A stretch of DNA of 64,000 nucleotides from contig NC_090281.1 of assembly GCF_037392515.1 (NCBI RefSeq), positions 51,562,753-51,626,752 on the forward strand, read 5' to 3'. The notes below the pieces were generated by a model that ran no database searches, had not been told where the DNA came from, and was given only the letters and a program-made list of their open reading frames with translations. The position numbers and the translations under genes were made by a program. Positions 1 to 12,069 of the stretch are shown here, piece by piece (position 1 is the first letter of the stretch; every line of letters begins with the position of its first letter). This DNA comes from Haliotis asinina (taxonomy: Eukaryota > Mollusca > Gastropoda > Lepetellida > Haliotidae).

Positions 1-301
1 TCATATCTAAAGTTCACAAAACTATTTTCGCCTGGTTACACTTCTCGTGCTTGACTTTGGGAAGAGGACATGGACTTTTTGGTATAGATTGAGTATGCTG
101 TGTATGAATGGCGTATACATCAAATCACCGCATGGTATCTAGGTAGGCCATGTCCCCCGTTATGATATTGCTAAAAGCCAACTCACTCACCCACCTACTT
201 ACAGTCAGTGGGTATGAGGCGGCTATGTGTCCGTGAAATACCCAGGAGAGAAGTGTTCTACAGAATGACTGGAAATAATTTGACTTATTTGGAATTTTCA
301 G
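1..301. other. Intronic or upstream DNA of gene A
   Basis: No coding exon could be supported here. The stretch ends in a pyrimidine-rich AG (300-301) that serves as the probable 3' splice site of the first visible exon of gene A. The real 5' end of that gene, with any signal peptide, must lie left of the window. Confidence 0.4.
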
Positions 302-454
302 ACACATGTGCTGATGACTGCCTGACCAAGATGCTCCGGAGATTCCAGGAACGCCTTCAGCGTCTGCATGAGGTCATTTGTAAGCTAGAGACACTGGCTC
401 GTCAAAAGTGTCCCAAAAAATTCTGGACAGACGGACCACAGATTACCCCTGAAG
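302..454 (+). CDS. Gene A, first visible exon (Cys-rich coiled-coil segment)
   Basis: The open frame runs from an acceptor AG at 300-301 to a strong donor GTACGT at 455. It encodes a segment with cysteines before and after an amphipathic helix (FQERLQRLHEVICKLETL). The exon ends in phase 1, and the next exon at 11489 starts with the two bases needed to complete a Gly codon, which is why I join them across the 11-kb intron. The join is inference: an unseen exon in between, or a separate gene, is possible. Confidence 0.5.
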
Positions 455-508
455 GTACGTTATACCGCCATAAACAAACCTAGACACAGAGTTGTCAAGA
501 GACGTTGG

Positions 509-553
<45 letters not shown>

Positions 554-3500
554 AAAGAGAGAGAGAGAGAGTTTCTTTGATTCTATATGCATCGCCATCT
601 TGTAAAATACGAGATGAGGTCCAGTTTAAAAGAGTCACATTGTGAATATTTCGGCGAAAGGTAATCAGGTGAAAAGGTGATTCGCTCCCAACTGGCACAA
701 TGACATGGGTTGTATCACTATATTTTCGATAAAACCGAGATTCAGTATGACCGTTTAAAGTGAGTTTCGAATATTGTTCTCTAGTTTGTTATTCATAGTT
801 TGGCCAGGTAACAGTTATGTAACGTGTGCTTCTACCAGTGGGACCATCCGGTGCACCAGTAGAAGCTGTAGACAGTAATAATTAACACGTCACAATTTAA
901 TTCTGGACTCACAATAGTCCAGAAACTCTCAGCACTGTGGCCACTCTCGCACAAGGGATTTCGCAAAATTAAACAGGCAGCTGTTATGTATGTGTGCTAA
1001 GGATGAAAAAATGAAAAAAATTTTTTTCGAAAACTCAAAATTTAAACTCGTTCGCCCATGGGCACGCCCATGGGCGAACAGTGGCCAATGGGTAGGCCCA
1101 TGGGCAGGCCCATGGGCGAAAGTGTTTCATTTCATCCAGAATGAATGTTTTGGAGGTTGTAAATGAATGAAAAAATGTTAATAAGTATCATGACACAAAT
1201 TTCAGCTTGTTGTGACTTGACTCTGCTAACTGACAGCGATTTTGAAAAATCTCGCCCATGGGTGAAAAACATATTGGCCCATGGACGAGAATAATTAATT
1301 TCATTGAAACTACATGTTGTTTTTTTTCCAGGCTGTGCAGTTTTTCAATAAATGAACGTGTATTTATTATTGTCTTGACACGAAATTAAGCTTATTTTGA
1401 CTTAATTCGGCTAATTAAGAGTGATTTTTCAAAAAGACTCGCCCATGGGCGAAAACCATTTGGCCCATGGGTGAGAATATTTACTTTTACTCAAAATACA
1501 CCTTTTCCCATGTTTTGGAGGTTGTGAATGGATGAAAGTATGTTCATAAGTATCATGTCACAAAATTCAACTCATTTTGAATTAATTCCGTTAATTTAGA
1601 GCTATTTAACAAAATCTCAGCCATGGGTGAAAAACATTTTGGCCCATGGGCGAGAATATTTCCTTTTACCCCAAACACATCTTTTCCAATATTTGGAGGA
1701 TGTAAATGAATAAAAGTACATTTATGAGTATCATGACAGAAATTTCAACTCACTTTGACTTAATTCCTCTAAATGAGAGCAATTTTGAAAACTCTCGCCC
1801 ATGGGAGAAAGACATTTTGGCCCATGGACGAGAATATTTGCCTTCACTCAAAATACATCTTTTCCTGTGGTTTGGAGGTGTAAATGAATGAGGATATATA
1901 TATGAGTATCATGGCACAAAATCCAACTCATTATGACTTAATTCTGCTTATTGAGACCGATTTTCAAAAACATCTCGCCCATGGGCGAAAAACATTGGGC
2001 CCATGAGCGAAAATCTTTCCTTTTCACTCCAAATACATCTTTCCTAATGTTTTGGAGGATGTAAATGTATGAAAGTGCCATTATGAGTATCATGACACAA
2101 AATTCAACTGATTTTGACTTAATTTTGCGAATTCAGGAAGATTTTTAAAAATATGCCAGAATAATCACTTTTACTCAAAATACATCTTTTCCCGTGTTTT
2201 GGATTTTGTAAATGAATGAGGATATATTTATATGTATCATGGCACAAAATCCAACTCATTTTGTCTTAATTCTGCTAATTTGTAACAAGTACAAGAATCT
2301 GGACTTCCACTTAAATTTTCATAGCTTTTTTTATTGTCTTGGAGGGTGTAAATATATGAATGAAAGTGTGTTTATAAGTATCACGACAAAAAAAAAATGA
2401 AATCATTCCGGTCTTAATTCGACTAATCTCTCTCGTGGACGAAAATATATTCGTTTGCTCGTTTTCTTTATTTTGCAAACATATGGTTTAAAAATAGATG
2501 AAATTCTAATGACAATTCAGTTTAATTTCGTGAGTTTAGTTTTATGTTGCACTCAGTAATATCCCAGCAATATGGCGGCAGTTTGTAGATAATCGAGTTT
2601 GGATCAGACAATCCAGTGATCAACAGCATGAGCATCGACCTGCACAATTGGGAACTGATGACATGTGTCAACCAAGTCAGCGAGCCTGACCACCCGATCC
2701 CGTTAGTCACCTCTTACGACAAGCATAGTCGCCTTTTATGGCAAGCATGGGTTGGTGAGGCCCTCTTCTACTCCAAATCTTCACGGGTCCCGAACACAGA
2801 GCTTTACTTCCAGCAACATATACAATACACTTAGAATACTAAGCCTTGAGATTCTTTTGAATTTAGGTATTCTATAAATATACCAAAATTCAACCTATAT
2901 CTATGAAGTTGAAGTTATTTGTGAAAGCCCTAATCAAGAGTGACCAAACTCCAGTGACTATGCTGGGACACAATAATAAATGGTGCTGTGAGATCTTTAA
3001 CCTGTATTGAAACATGTCTTGCCAATTCCGCTGACATTCACCAAATGTACCTACCTAGTAGTTTTAAGTGTACCTACCCAGTTTAGCATGTTTCGTTTTA
3101 ATAGTGTGGTCTCCATTTTTAGTAATTCCCGTTTGCCCGTGCCGGTTTTTCCTCGTCCGAGATTTTATGGGGTATTCTCCTATTTGTCAGACCAGAAATT
3201 ATCTACAACAGGGGTAGGTCACTCGCTTGTTTCCTTTACCATTTGTACTAATTAGTATGCGCCTCCTCATGCTCCAATGCACACAGTGACCTGATTCGTC
3301 TCCATCGCAACTTAGGCTGCGTTTAACAGTACTTCAGCCAGTTTATTGTATCAGTCGAAATCTTACAATGAATGAATGAATGAATGAATAGCAAGAAGTA
3401 TATCTGAATGAATGAAAGAAATGATAAAAGAAAGAAGTGCATATGTGAATGAATGAGAAAGATATAATAAAAGAAAGAAGTACATATGTGAATGAATGAA

Positions 3501-6500
3501 AGAATAAATGATACATCACGGCCATCCCTTCCAAAACATGCTAAAGAACGCAAAACTATCGTTAGATCACATGTGTTAACATCAGCTTGTTATTGTCTCC
3601 CTGGTCAGGCGTAACAATTGTCAGACAGGTTAAAACAACAAACTATCTGGTTGACTGCACAGCTGCCTGTTGACGTAGTATACCCACAACACCTACTTTT
3701 CCTGCGTAACCTTCATCTACATCACCACCCTTAATATATTGAGCAGAGAGCAAGGAAGGCCCTACAGCTGTAACCACTGAACCGTGGCGTCTCTCTGCTC
3801 CCAAGTTCCCAAGTGGGGGTGTCCTTCTCTACCTCTTCCATTAATCTTAAAACATCTAACACGCTCAACGCATGCATCTTTTTATTAAAATGTGATGTTA
3901 TACATAATCATAAGAGTATTTTTATGTATTATTCAGTTGATAAATTATTATTCTATGATATATATATATATATGTATGACACGCTGGACAGGTCTAGGGC
4001 ATTTTGTGTTAATTTACCATTCCCATTTTCATAATGCTTAAAAAAGACACTCATTAATCTATCGCAGAGTTTTGTCATTCCTTCACTCCAACATGGTTGC
4101 TAAATCCCCTATGATCATAGTATATCGACTCTGCCATACCCAGTTCACCTAATCCTGAGAAATCAACCAGTCATGACATACCCACATCGCCTAATTAATT
4201 TTCCGTACCTATCGAGTAAAAAATACATAAAATGGGAGGACGCCTTGTTAACTAATGGGAGTGAGCCTTGCAGGGAGTACCCTCACTCTCACAAACCCAC
4301 GTATTGAGGAGAAGCGGCCGTGTTTGTCGGGGATTTTTCTGGCTTTGCTAAATAAATCGTACATAAACATGTAAAATATTTTGCTTTGATTCTGTAACTA
4401 CCCACATTATGACATTGAGACCATTTTGATTTATCTAGTAAAATACGATTGAAGAGTTTTGAGTTTGAATCTTGCCACTTTAGCGCTCTATCTTTTTTTA
4501 ATGGGGCGTGCATACTAATATTTAGGTTGTTTTTAGTATTCCATCTATTTGTTTAAATTAACTGATTTACCTGTTTTTGCTTTGTTTGGGTTTTTTATTG
4601 CAAGTGGCCCAGCGAGTGAGTCTGCTTTGATACCTGTAAATTTATTCTGACGTTTGACGAGCGGGACGTAAACAAGAACATATATGGAGCCCCTGCATCA
4701 ATACGTATTAAAGTGTTTGAAACATTATGCTAGACCATTATTTGTACACAAGTGATGAAATGTACCTGAAAGATCAAGGTTCATAAGAACGTACAAGGCA
4801 CATTTCTCCTACCTCATTTAAGAATGTCCATTTCTGATTGGTTCACGTGGCCTTGCGAGGGAGAATAGATAATTTTTACCCCGCCACGTGGGAAAAGCCT
4901 GCATCCAGTCAGTGAACTGTAAAGCAGTGGTTCGAATCGACTATAGTTAGTACCATGTTAATATAATACATGAAGTCTTTGAATGTCATTTAGAAGTGAA
5001 AATACATAAGAATGAAGATTATTATGGATATCAACTTCTTTATGACAGAACACAACACCTGATGAAGGAGTAAGCATTAACTCCGAAACGTTGTGTTCTC
5101 TCATAAAGAAGTTGATATCCATAATAATCTTCATTCTTAAATATAATACATGGTTTCAGCTTGTTTTGATGCTCTTTTGACATAAAGTGATATTTAAACA
5201 TTCGTTATGGTAAATACGGTGTAGCAATGTGATGAAGAGTATGCGGGTTTCTTCATCCCATTTCATCCACCGATGAGAATGGTGGTATCCTCTTTTGGTT
5301 CACACCCGGATTGTCGATTGTTTTATCAAATACACAACAGGACTGTCGAAAAGCAGTGGAGTGTGACAGTGCTCAACACTGTTCTAATGACACCCGGAGC
5401 GTCGACTACCTTGGAGAACTTGTGCCCGAGAATGCCCGTGAATAGCAGAAGACTCGTCTCTACGCTAATTAACGAGCTAAAACACATACACACAGACTTC
5501 GGTGAAAGAATGAGCTGCGGAACCAATTCCTGAATGATAGTCGTCGCACGAACAGTAGTCGAGAAAGTTGGCGTCATCGTGAATCGAGGGTCTGTGAGCA
5601 ATGTAAACTGCATATTGTGAGACAGTGGCCACAATAAAGAATAAAGAAGAACTTGACAGAAGGCTTCAGCGTCTCAACGAGCAGCTCCAAAGACAAGAGA
5701 TTTCCGTAATGAGCTGTGCTCATCAGACTGTCTGCCTCGCTCATAGTGACCACATTACTGTACTTTATAACGTATTTGGTTTTCCTTCATGTCCGGAGCG
5801 TCGAACGCCATAGTGTTGACACCTGATTACCTCCTTACGTATTACCCGAGACCTCGAATTTACAAAAATTTCAATTCAATTTTAGACAGCCCAGGCAAGT
5901 CGTTTGTTTAAGGAGTAAGAGGATTAGGAGGCATGGTCGACTAGATTTCTTTATTTAACTAATCCCACACGGCCTTCACCAATAGAGGGAATGATTTCTG
6001 TTCAGTTATGACATTGCTGTTCTCCATATGTCTCTATTTTCTCCACACATCTCCATGTTGTATTTTTGTATGTTTTGTAACTCTGATAGGGACTGGTGAA
6101 CAAGCTTTACAGTACCTCACCCATACAGCATTTAAAACAAAATATAAATGAAGCATGTGTCGTCATCCATATGAACTATCATATAATAACATATGCATAC
6201 ATATCATTACATCAAATACATCTTTCATATAAGTAAACATGAAAAATAGAATTATGGTTTGTTGTGTCTGACTAGCTCTTTGTAGAAACACTGAACATTT
6301 GTGAGAAGGTTTTTGACAAGTTAATTAGTTTCCTGTTAAAAAATTAAAAAAATCAAGCTTTGTGTTTTATGATAAAATCGTGGACGGATCAACTATTTTC
6401 TGGTTTTCACAGTGAATAAGTTCTTTTCCGTTCACCGAAGTCATCATAGACCACAGTGAGAAAAGGTCGATCTTCAAGCAGTAAGGAAGACCATGATAGC

Positions 6501-9500
6501 GTATGGAGTACGTGTGTCTTGGTCATCTCCTCCGCTATCCCCTCCCCGAATCCACACCCCACCAGGGCGTGTAGGACTTGTCTCGGTGAATAAAAAGGGA
6601 CTCCTATAACCCCATATACCCCTAATCACAATGCTATAATTTGTCGTTTTTGTGTATCCGGTTTTGTGTATTCTGTAATATTGTATAGTACTGGTGAAGT
6701 GTTAATCAAAGCAATATTTTGCTTGCTAAACGAACCACATTTTTTGAGAATCAAAATATGTTTTAAGCACATTTCCAAAATTGAAATGCAGCATGCACAC
6801 AATAACTAAATTGGAAGGAATATCGTGCCGGACAAGGTTTTCCAGAGCACCTGCACATAAATGTCAATGTCTTTCAAAGACTAATATGTGCAGGTCTTGC
6901 AAAAGGACAAAGCAGGTATGCTTGACAAAGTTCTTGCAAAGGAGGTTTATACACAACACCAAAACCAACCGGTCAGTTCGACGCCTTATAGAACAATCAA
7001 TTCGAGATTTCCTTTGAATGTGAGATATTTGGCTGCGCGTCTTGCGCAATCAGTCTTTTTCATCCATATACACTCACGAACACCTGTTCATTTCAAAGCT
7101 GGTGTCTCCTAATGACCTAATGTGATCCATGGATGAATTTTGTAAATGACAAGTAAAATACACATGAAAGCGGCAGCTGTTATACTCCAATAAACAAGAC
7201 CAGCGGACGAGACATGACTTTTTCGGTGCAAATTGTCGTAGGCGCTTTTCGGAAATTACGTAAGTGAACGCGGACGAAACAGAAAGCGTCATCGTTCCGC
7301 TCAGTTTCCATTGTCTTTGCGAGTTATGCTGAGATACTCAACAAACTGAGATAAAAGTCAAAATGATGAAAAAGTGGAAATCAGTGTGTGGATTAGAACT
7401 TGAAAATCACTCATGAAGTCTCTGACAAAGTAATATCTGTTCAGGTCATGATCATTTGGAAAAAAATACGAAAGTTCTATGGATATACAACTTCTTATAA
7501 GGTAAGCAGCATTTCGGCGTAGCTGTTAAACTCGTTATCAAGAAAGGAATATCTTACAGGTAGTCCTGTAAGTTAAACCTTTGTTTTGGGTCGAGGTCAA
7601 AATCGTTTGGTGTAGTGACAACGGTGTTGATTTATGGGATTAGACACGGCTTTTCTATAAAAAAGTAAAATGTGTGTCCTCAGGAAACGAAATAAGACAC
7701 GTGTACCAGAATGTAAGTGAATCGATGTTAGCGAGTTCAATCAGTGACTTCAGTTAAAATGGGCTTTCAGTTCACTCCTTCCAGTAGTAATGAGTTATTT
7801 AGTTTCTTGGTAAAATTGCTTGCAAGGTGAATGTTGAAAATGACAGTTTTCAGGATCATTTTAACAACTTCAGTTATGGCAAATGCGCTGCTATGCTTCA
7901 CGTTTCGTCCTACTTATTTTACGGGAAGATACCTTTGTGTAAACAGCTATATGTTCATTCTGAGAACTGGTAAAAAGGGAGAATATATCTCGTGAAAATG
8001 AATTTTGAAAGACTGCAGATCAACTGTTCCAGTTGTCTCAACAACATAATTTCTAAAATACTTAGAGACAACAATCACGGAAGCCAAAGTAAATCTGTGT
8101 AGCAAAAATAGTGAAAATTTATTTAAAAAATAGAAAAGTAAACGCAAAGTCAATCTTGATTACATTACGTATTCCTCATAGCCCGATATAATGATTACAC
8201 ATTAATAGTATGGATACGTTAATGTATAGTTTAAACTAATCTCCTCAAGTAATCGGGACTGGATTGTCAAGCATAAACATACATATCAATGCCGCTCCAT
8301 ACCAATAATATAATTACATAACATACATGATAACAACACTTCATGTTCCGCTTGTCAAACGTCAGAATAAATTTACAGTTATCAAAGCAGACTAACAGGC
8401 CCACTAGCTGTAAAAAACAAAACAAAAACAAATAAATTAATAAATCCAAATGAATAGATGGAATACTAAAAACCACCAAAATATGCACGCCCCCTTTAAA
8501 TAGGTAGAGTGCAAAAGTGGCAAACCGGTAAAATATGCCAAGATTCAAACTCAAAACTATACAATCGTATTTTACTAGATAAATCAGAATGGTCTCAGTG
8601 TCATAATGTGGGTAGTTACAGAATCGAAGCAAAATATTGTACATATATGTATCATGAAATAATAATTTATCAACTGACTAACACATAAAAAATACTCTTA
8701 TGATATGTATAACATCACATTTGAGTAAAAAAATGCATGCGTTGAGCGTGTTAGATGTTTTAAAGATCAATGGAATAGGTAGAAAAGGACACCCCCACTT
8801 GGGAACTTGGGAGCAGAGAGACGCCACGGTTCATTGGTTACAGCTATAGGGCCTTCTGTGCTCTCTGCTCAATATATTAAGGGTGGTGATGTAGATGAAG
8901 GTTACGCAGGAAAAGTAGGTGTTGTGGGTATACTACGTCAACAGGTAGCTGTGCAGTCAACCAGATAGTTTGTTGTTTTAACCTGTCTGACAATTGTTAC
9001 GCCTGACCAGGGAGACAATAACAAGCTGATGTTAACACATGTGATCTAACGATAGTTTTGCGTTCTTTAGCATGTTTTGGAAGGGATGGCCGTGATGTAT
9101 CATTTATTCTTTCATTCATTCACATATGTACTTCTTTCTTTTATTATATCTTTCTCATTCATTCACATATACTTCTTGCTCTTCATTCATTCATTCATTC
9201 ATTCATTCATTGTAAGATTTCGACTGATACAGTAAACTGGCTGAAGTACTGTTAAACGCAGCCTAAGTTGCGATGGAGACGAATCAGGTCACTGTGTGCA
9301 TTGGAGCATGAGGAGGCGCATACTAATTAGTACAAATGGTAAAGAAAACAAGCGAGTGACCTACCAAGGTAGGTACACTTAAAACTACTAGGTAGATACA
9401 TTTGGCGAATGTCAGTGGAATTGACAAGACATATTTCAATACAGTTTAAAGATCTCACAACACCGTTTATTAATGTGTCCCAGCATAGTCACTGGAGTTT

Positions 9501-12038
9501 GGTCACTCTTGATTAGGGCTTTCACAAATAACTTCAGCTTCATAGATATAGGTTGAATTTTGGTATATTTATAGAATACCTAAATTCAAAAGAATCTCAA
9601 GGCTTAGTATTCTAAGTGTATTGTATATGTTGCTGGAAGTAAAGCTCTGTGTTCGGGACCCGTGAAGATCTGGAGTAGAAGAGGGCGTCAACAACCCATG
9701 CTTGCCATAAAAGGCGACTATGCCTGTCGTAAGAGGTGACTAACGGGATCGGGTGGTCAGGCTCGCTGACTTTTGCTGACACATGTCATCAGTTCCCAAT
9801 TGTGCAGGTAGATGCTCACACTGTTGATCACTGGATTGCCGCCGCCATATTGCTGGGATATTGCTGAGTGCGACATAAAACTAAACTCACGAAATTAAAC
9901 TGAATTTTCATTAGAATTTCATCTATTTTTAAACCATATGTTTGCAAAATAAAGAAAACGAGCAAACGAAAATATTTTCGTCCACGAGAGAGATTAGTCG
10001 AATTAAGACCGGAATGATTTCATTTTTTTTGTCGTGATACTTATAAACACACTTTCATTCATAAATTTACAACCCCCAAGACAATAAAAAAAAAACTATG
10101 AAAATTTAAGTGGAAATCCAGATCCTATACTTGTTACAAATTAGCAGAATTAAGTCAAAATGAGTTGAATTTTGTGCCATGATACTTACAAATATATCCT
10201 CATTCATTTACAAAATCCAAAACACGGGAAAAGATGTATTTTGAGTAAAAGTGATTATTCTGGCATATTTTAAAAAAATCTTCCTAAAGTCGCAAAATTA
10301 AGTCAAAATCAGTTGAATTTTGTGTCATGATACTCACAACGGCACTTTCATACATTTACATCCTCCAAAACATTAGGAAAGATGTATTTTGAGTGAAGGC
10401 AAATATTCTCGCCCATGGGCCAAAATGTCTTTCTCCCATGGGCGAGAGTTTTCAAAATTGCTCTCATTTAGAGGAATTAAGTCAAAGTGAGTTGAAATTT
10501 CTGTCATGATACTCATAAATGTACTTTTATTCATTTACATCCTCCAAATATTGGAAAAGATGTGTTTGGGGTAAAAGGAAATATTCTCGCCCATGGGCCA
10601 AAATGTTTTTCACCCATGGCTGAGATTTTGTTAAATAGCTCTAAATTAACGGAATTAATTCAAAATGAGTTGAATTTTGTGACATGATACTTATGAACAT
10701 ACTTTCATCCATTCACAACCTCCAAAACATGGGAAAAGGTGTATTTTGAGTAAAAGTAAATATTCTCACCCATGGGCCAAATGGTTTTCGCCCATGGGCG
10801 AGTCTTTTTGAAAAATCACTCTTAATTAGCCGAATTAAGTCAAAATAAGCTTAATCTCGTGTCAAGACAATAATAAATACACGTTCATTTATTGAAAAAC
10901 TGCACAGCCTGGAAAAAAAACATGTAGATTCAATGAAATTAATTATTCTCGTCCATGGGCCAATATGTTTTTCACCCATGGGCGAGATTTTTCAAAATCG
11001 CTGTCAGTTAGCAGAGTCAAGTCACAACAAGCTGAAATTTGTGTCATGATACTTATTAACATTTTTTCATTCATTTACAACCTCCAAAACATTCATTCTG
11101 GATGAAATGAAACACTTTCGCCCATGGGCCTGCCCATGGGCCTACCCATTGGCCACTGTTCGCCCATGGGCGTGCCCATGGGCGAGCGAGTTTAAATTTT
11201 GAGTTTTCGAAAAAAAAATTTTTCATTTTTTCATCCTTAGCACACATACATAACAGCTGCCTGTTTAATTTTGCGAAATCCCTTGTGAGAGAGTGGCCAC
11301 AGTGCTGAGAGTTTCTGGACTATTGTGAGTCCAGAATTAAATTGTGACGTGTTAATTGTATAATCAGTAGTAGAAGCTGTAGTAGGAGAGGTTGAGTGCA
11401 TACACGCTCGCACGCACATCGTTGTCGTAGCTGATATATACATAAAAATAAAAAAAATATGATTTTCCATGTTTTATTTTACCTCCAGGGGCAATATCGA
11501 ATACACCAAGCCATGTTTCGTCACCCGAAATTGCTGGTGCAAGCGCTGCTGGTGCAAACGCTGCTGGTGTTTCTCCTTCAGTCGTGGTTGCCACCAATGG
11601 GCACATCTACCGTGCTTCACCAGCCTTCGAAGTCCATGTCGACAAAACCCTTCTCGCTATCTCCTACGACCGCGTGTCCAACAGCTTGTATTCTGTTGAG
11701 GATGATGATGATAACTCCGTTACAATTGTCCGCAGAGATGTAGATGGTAGTTTCCAGGCAGTTGTAAGAACCTACACTGGTAAGTTATGAGTGTTAGCGC
11801 GGAGATGGGCGGGGACAGAGACATCAATGTGGCGTCTGTAACTTATAGATATGTGTGTTATCACTCAGGTGGGTGGGGAGAGAGACATCGGTGTAGCGTC
11901 TGTAACTAACAGATACGTGGGGGGGGGGGGGGGGGGGGGGGGGGAAGAGAGACATCAACGCAGCGTCTGTAACTAATAGATACGTGTGTCGGGGGACGAG
12001 AGAAACATCAATGTAGCGTCTGTAACCAATAGATACGT

Positions 12039-12069
<31 letters not shown>

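Larger units (their letters stand above)
871..4712 (+). repeat. Left arm of the giant inverted repeat
   Basis: From the outside inward it contains a terminal 150 bp with a short inner palindrome (CTGGACTCACAATAGTCCAG), a tandem array rich in GCCCATGGGC, a SINE copy (2531-2790), an AATG-rich microsatellite (about 3369-3520) and AT-rich DNA. Each part is mirrored in the right arm in the same order. The inner boundary fades out between 4670 and 4712. Confidence 0.85.
4713..8264. other. Loop of the giant inverted repeat
   Basis: AT-rich DNA not repeated between the arms. It holds one hairpin element (5006-5139) and a short coiled-coil-like open frame (5625-5720). It also holds a small inverted pair around the CCTGCACATA / TATGTGCAGG sequences (6849-6895). 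No gene with recognisable domains was found on either strand. Open frames at 6781-7292 overlap on both strands and look like chance. Confidence 0.5.
8265..11368 (-). repeat. Right arm of the giant inverted repeat
   Basis: Reverse complement of 871-4712 with three large gaps relative to it. It holds the mirrored SINE (9656-9891), the mirrored AATG microsatellite (about 9110-9215) and the mirrored GCCCATGGGC array (about 10370-11190). It ends about 107 bp before the gene A exon at 11489, so the right end lies close to that exon's splice acceptor. Confidence 0.85.
858..11381. mobile_element. Giant foldback (inverted-repeat) insertion with 13-bp flanking direct repeats
   Basis: Positions 871-4712 are the reverse complement of 8265-11368, around a 3.55-kb loop. 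The same 13 bases, AGTAGAAGCTGTA, stand immediately outside both ends (858-870 and 11369-11381), as expected for a target-site duplication. The ends read GACAGTAATAATTAACACG on the left and ACTGATTATACAATTAACACG (split here as ACTGATTATAC / AATTAACACG) from the right. The arms look alike over almost their whole length, with few substitutions by eye, but differ by three large indels: about 185 bp (one tandem unit), about 145 bp near 3078-3215 and about 390 bp near 3970-4360, all longer in the left arm. No transposase, polymerase or integrase frame was found. It could be a non-autonomous foldback transposon, or an inverted duplication whose direct repeats are fortuitous. Confidence 0.7.

Noticed and set aside
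6781-7292. Overlapping small frames in the foldback loop
   Set aside because: Open on both strands over the same bases, basic low-complexity products, no splice or start context.
8267-8644. 125-codon minus-strand frame at the inner edge of the right arm
   Set aside because: Hydrophobic, low-complexity translation of AT-rich DNA. The corresponding region of the left arm does not keep the frame.
858-11381. Idea that the giant inverted repeat is a Polinton/Maverick or other virus-like element
   Set aside because: No polymerase, integrase, protease or capsid-like frame in arms or loop, and the 13-bp flanking duplication does not fit the 6-bp duplication of Polintons.
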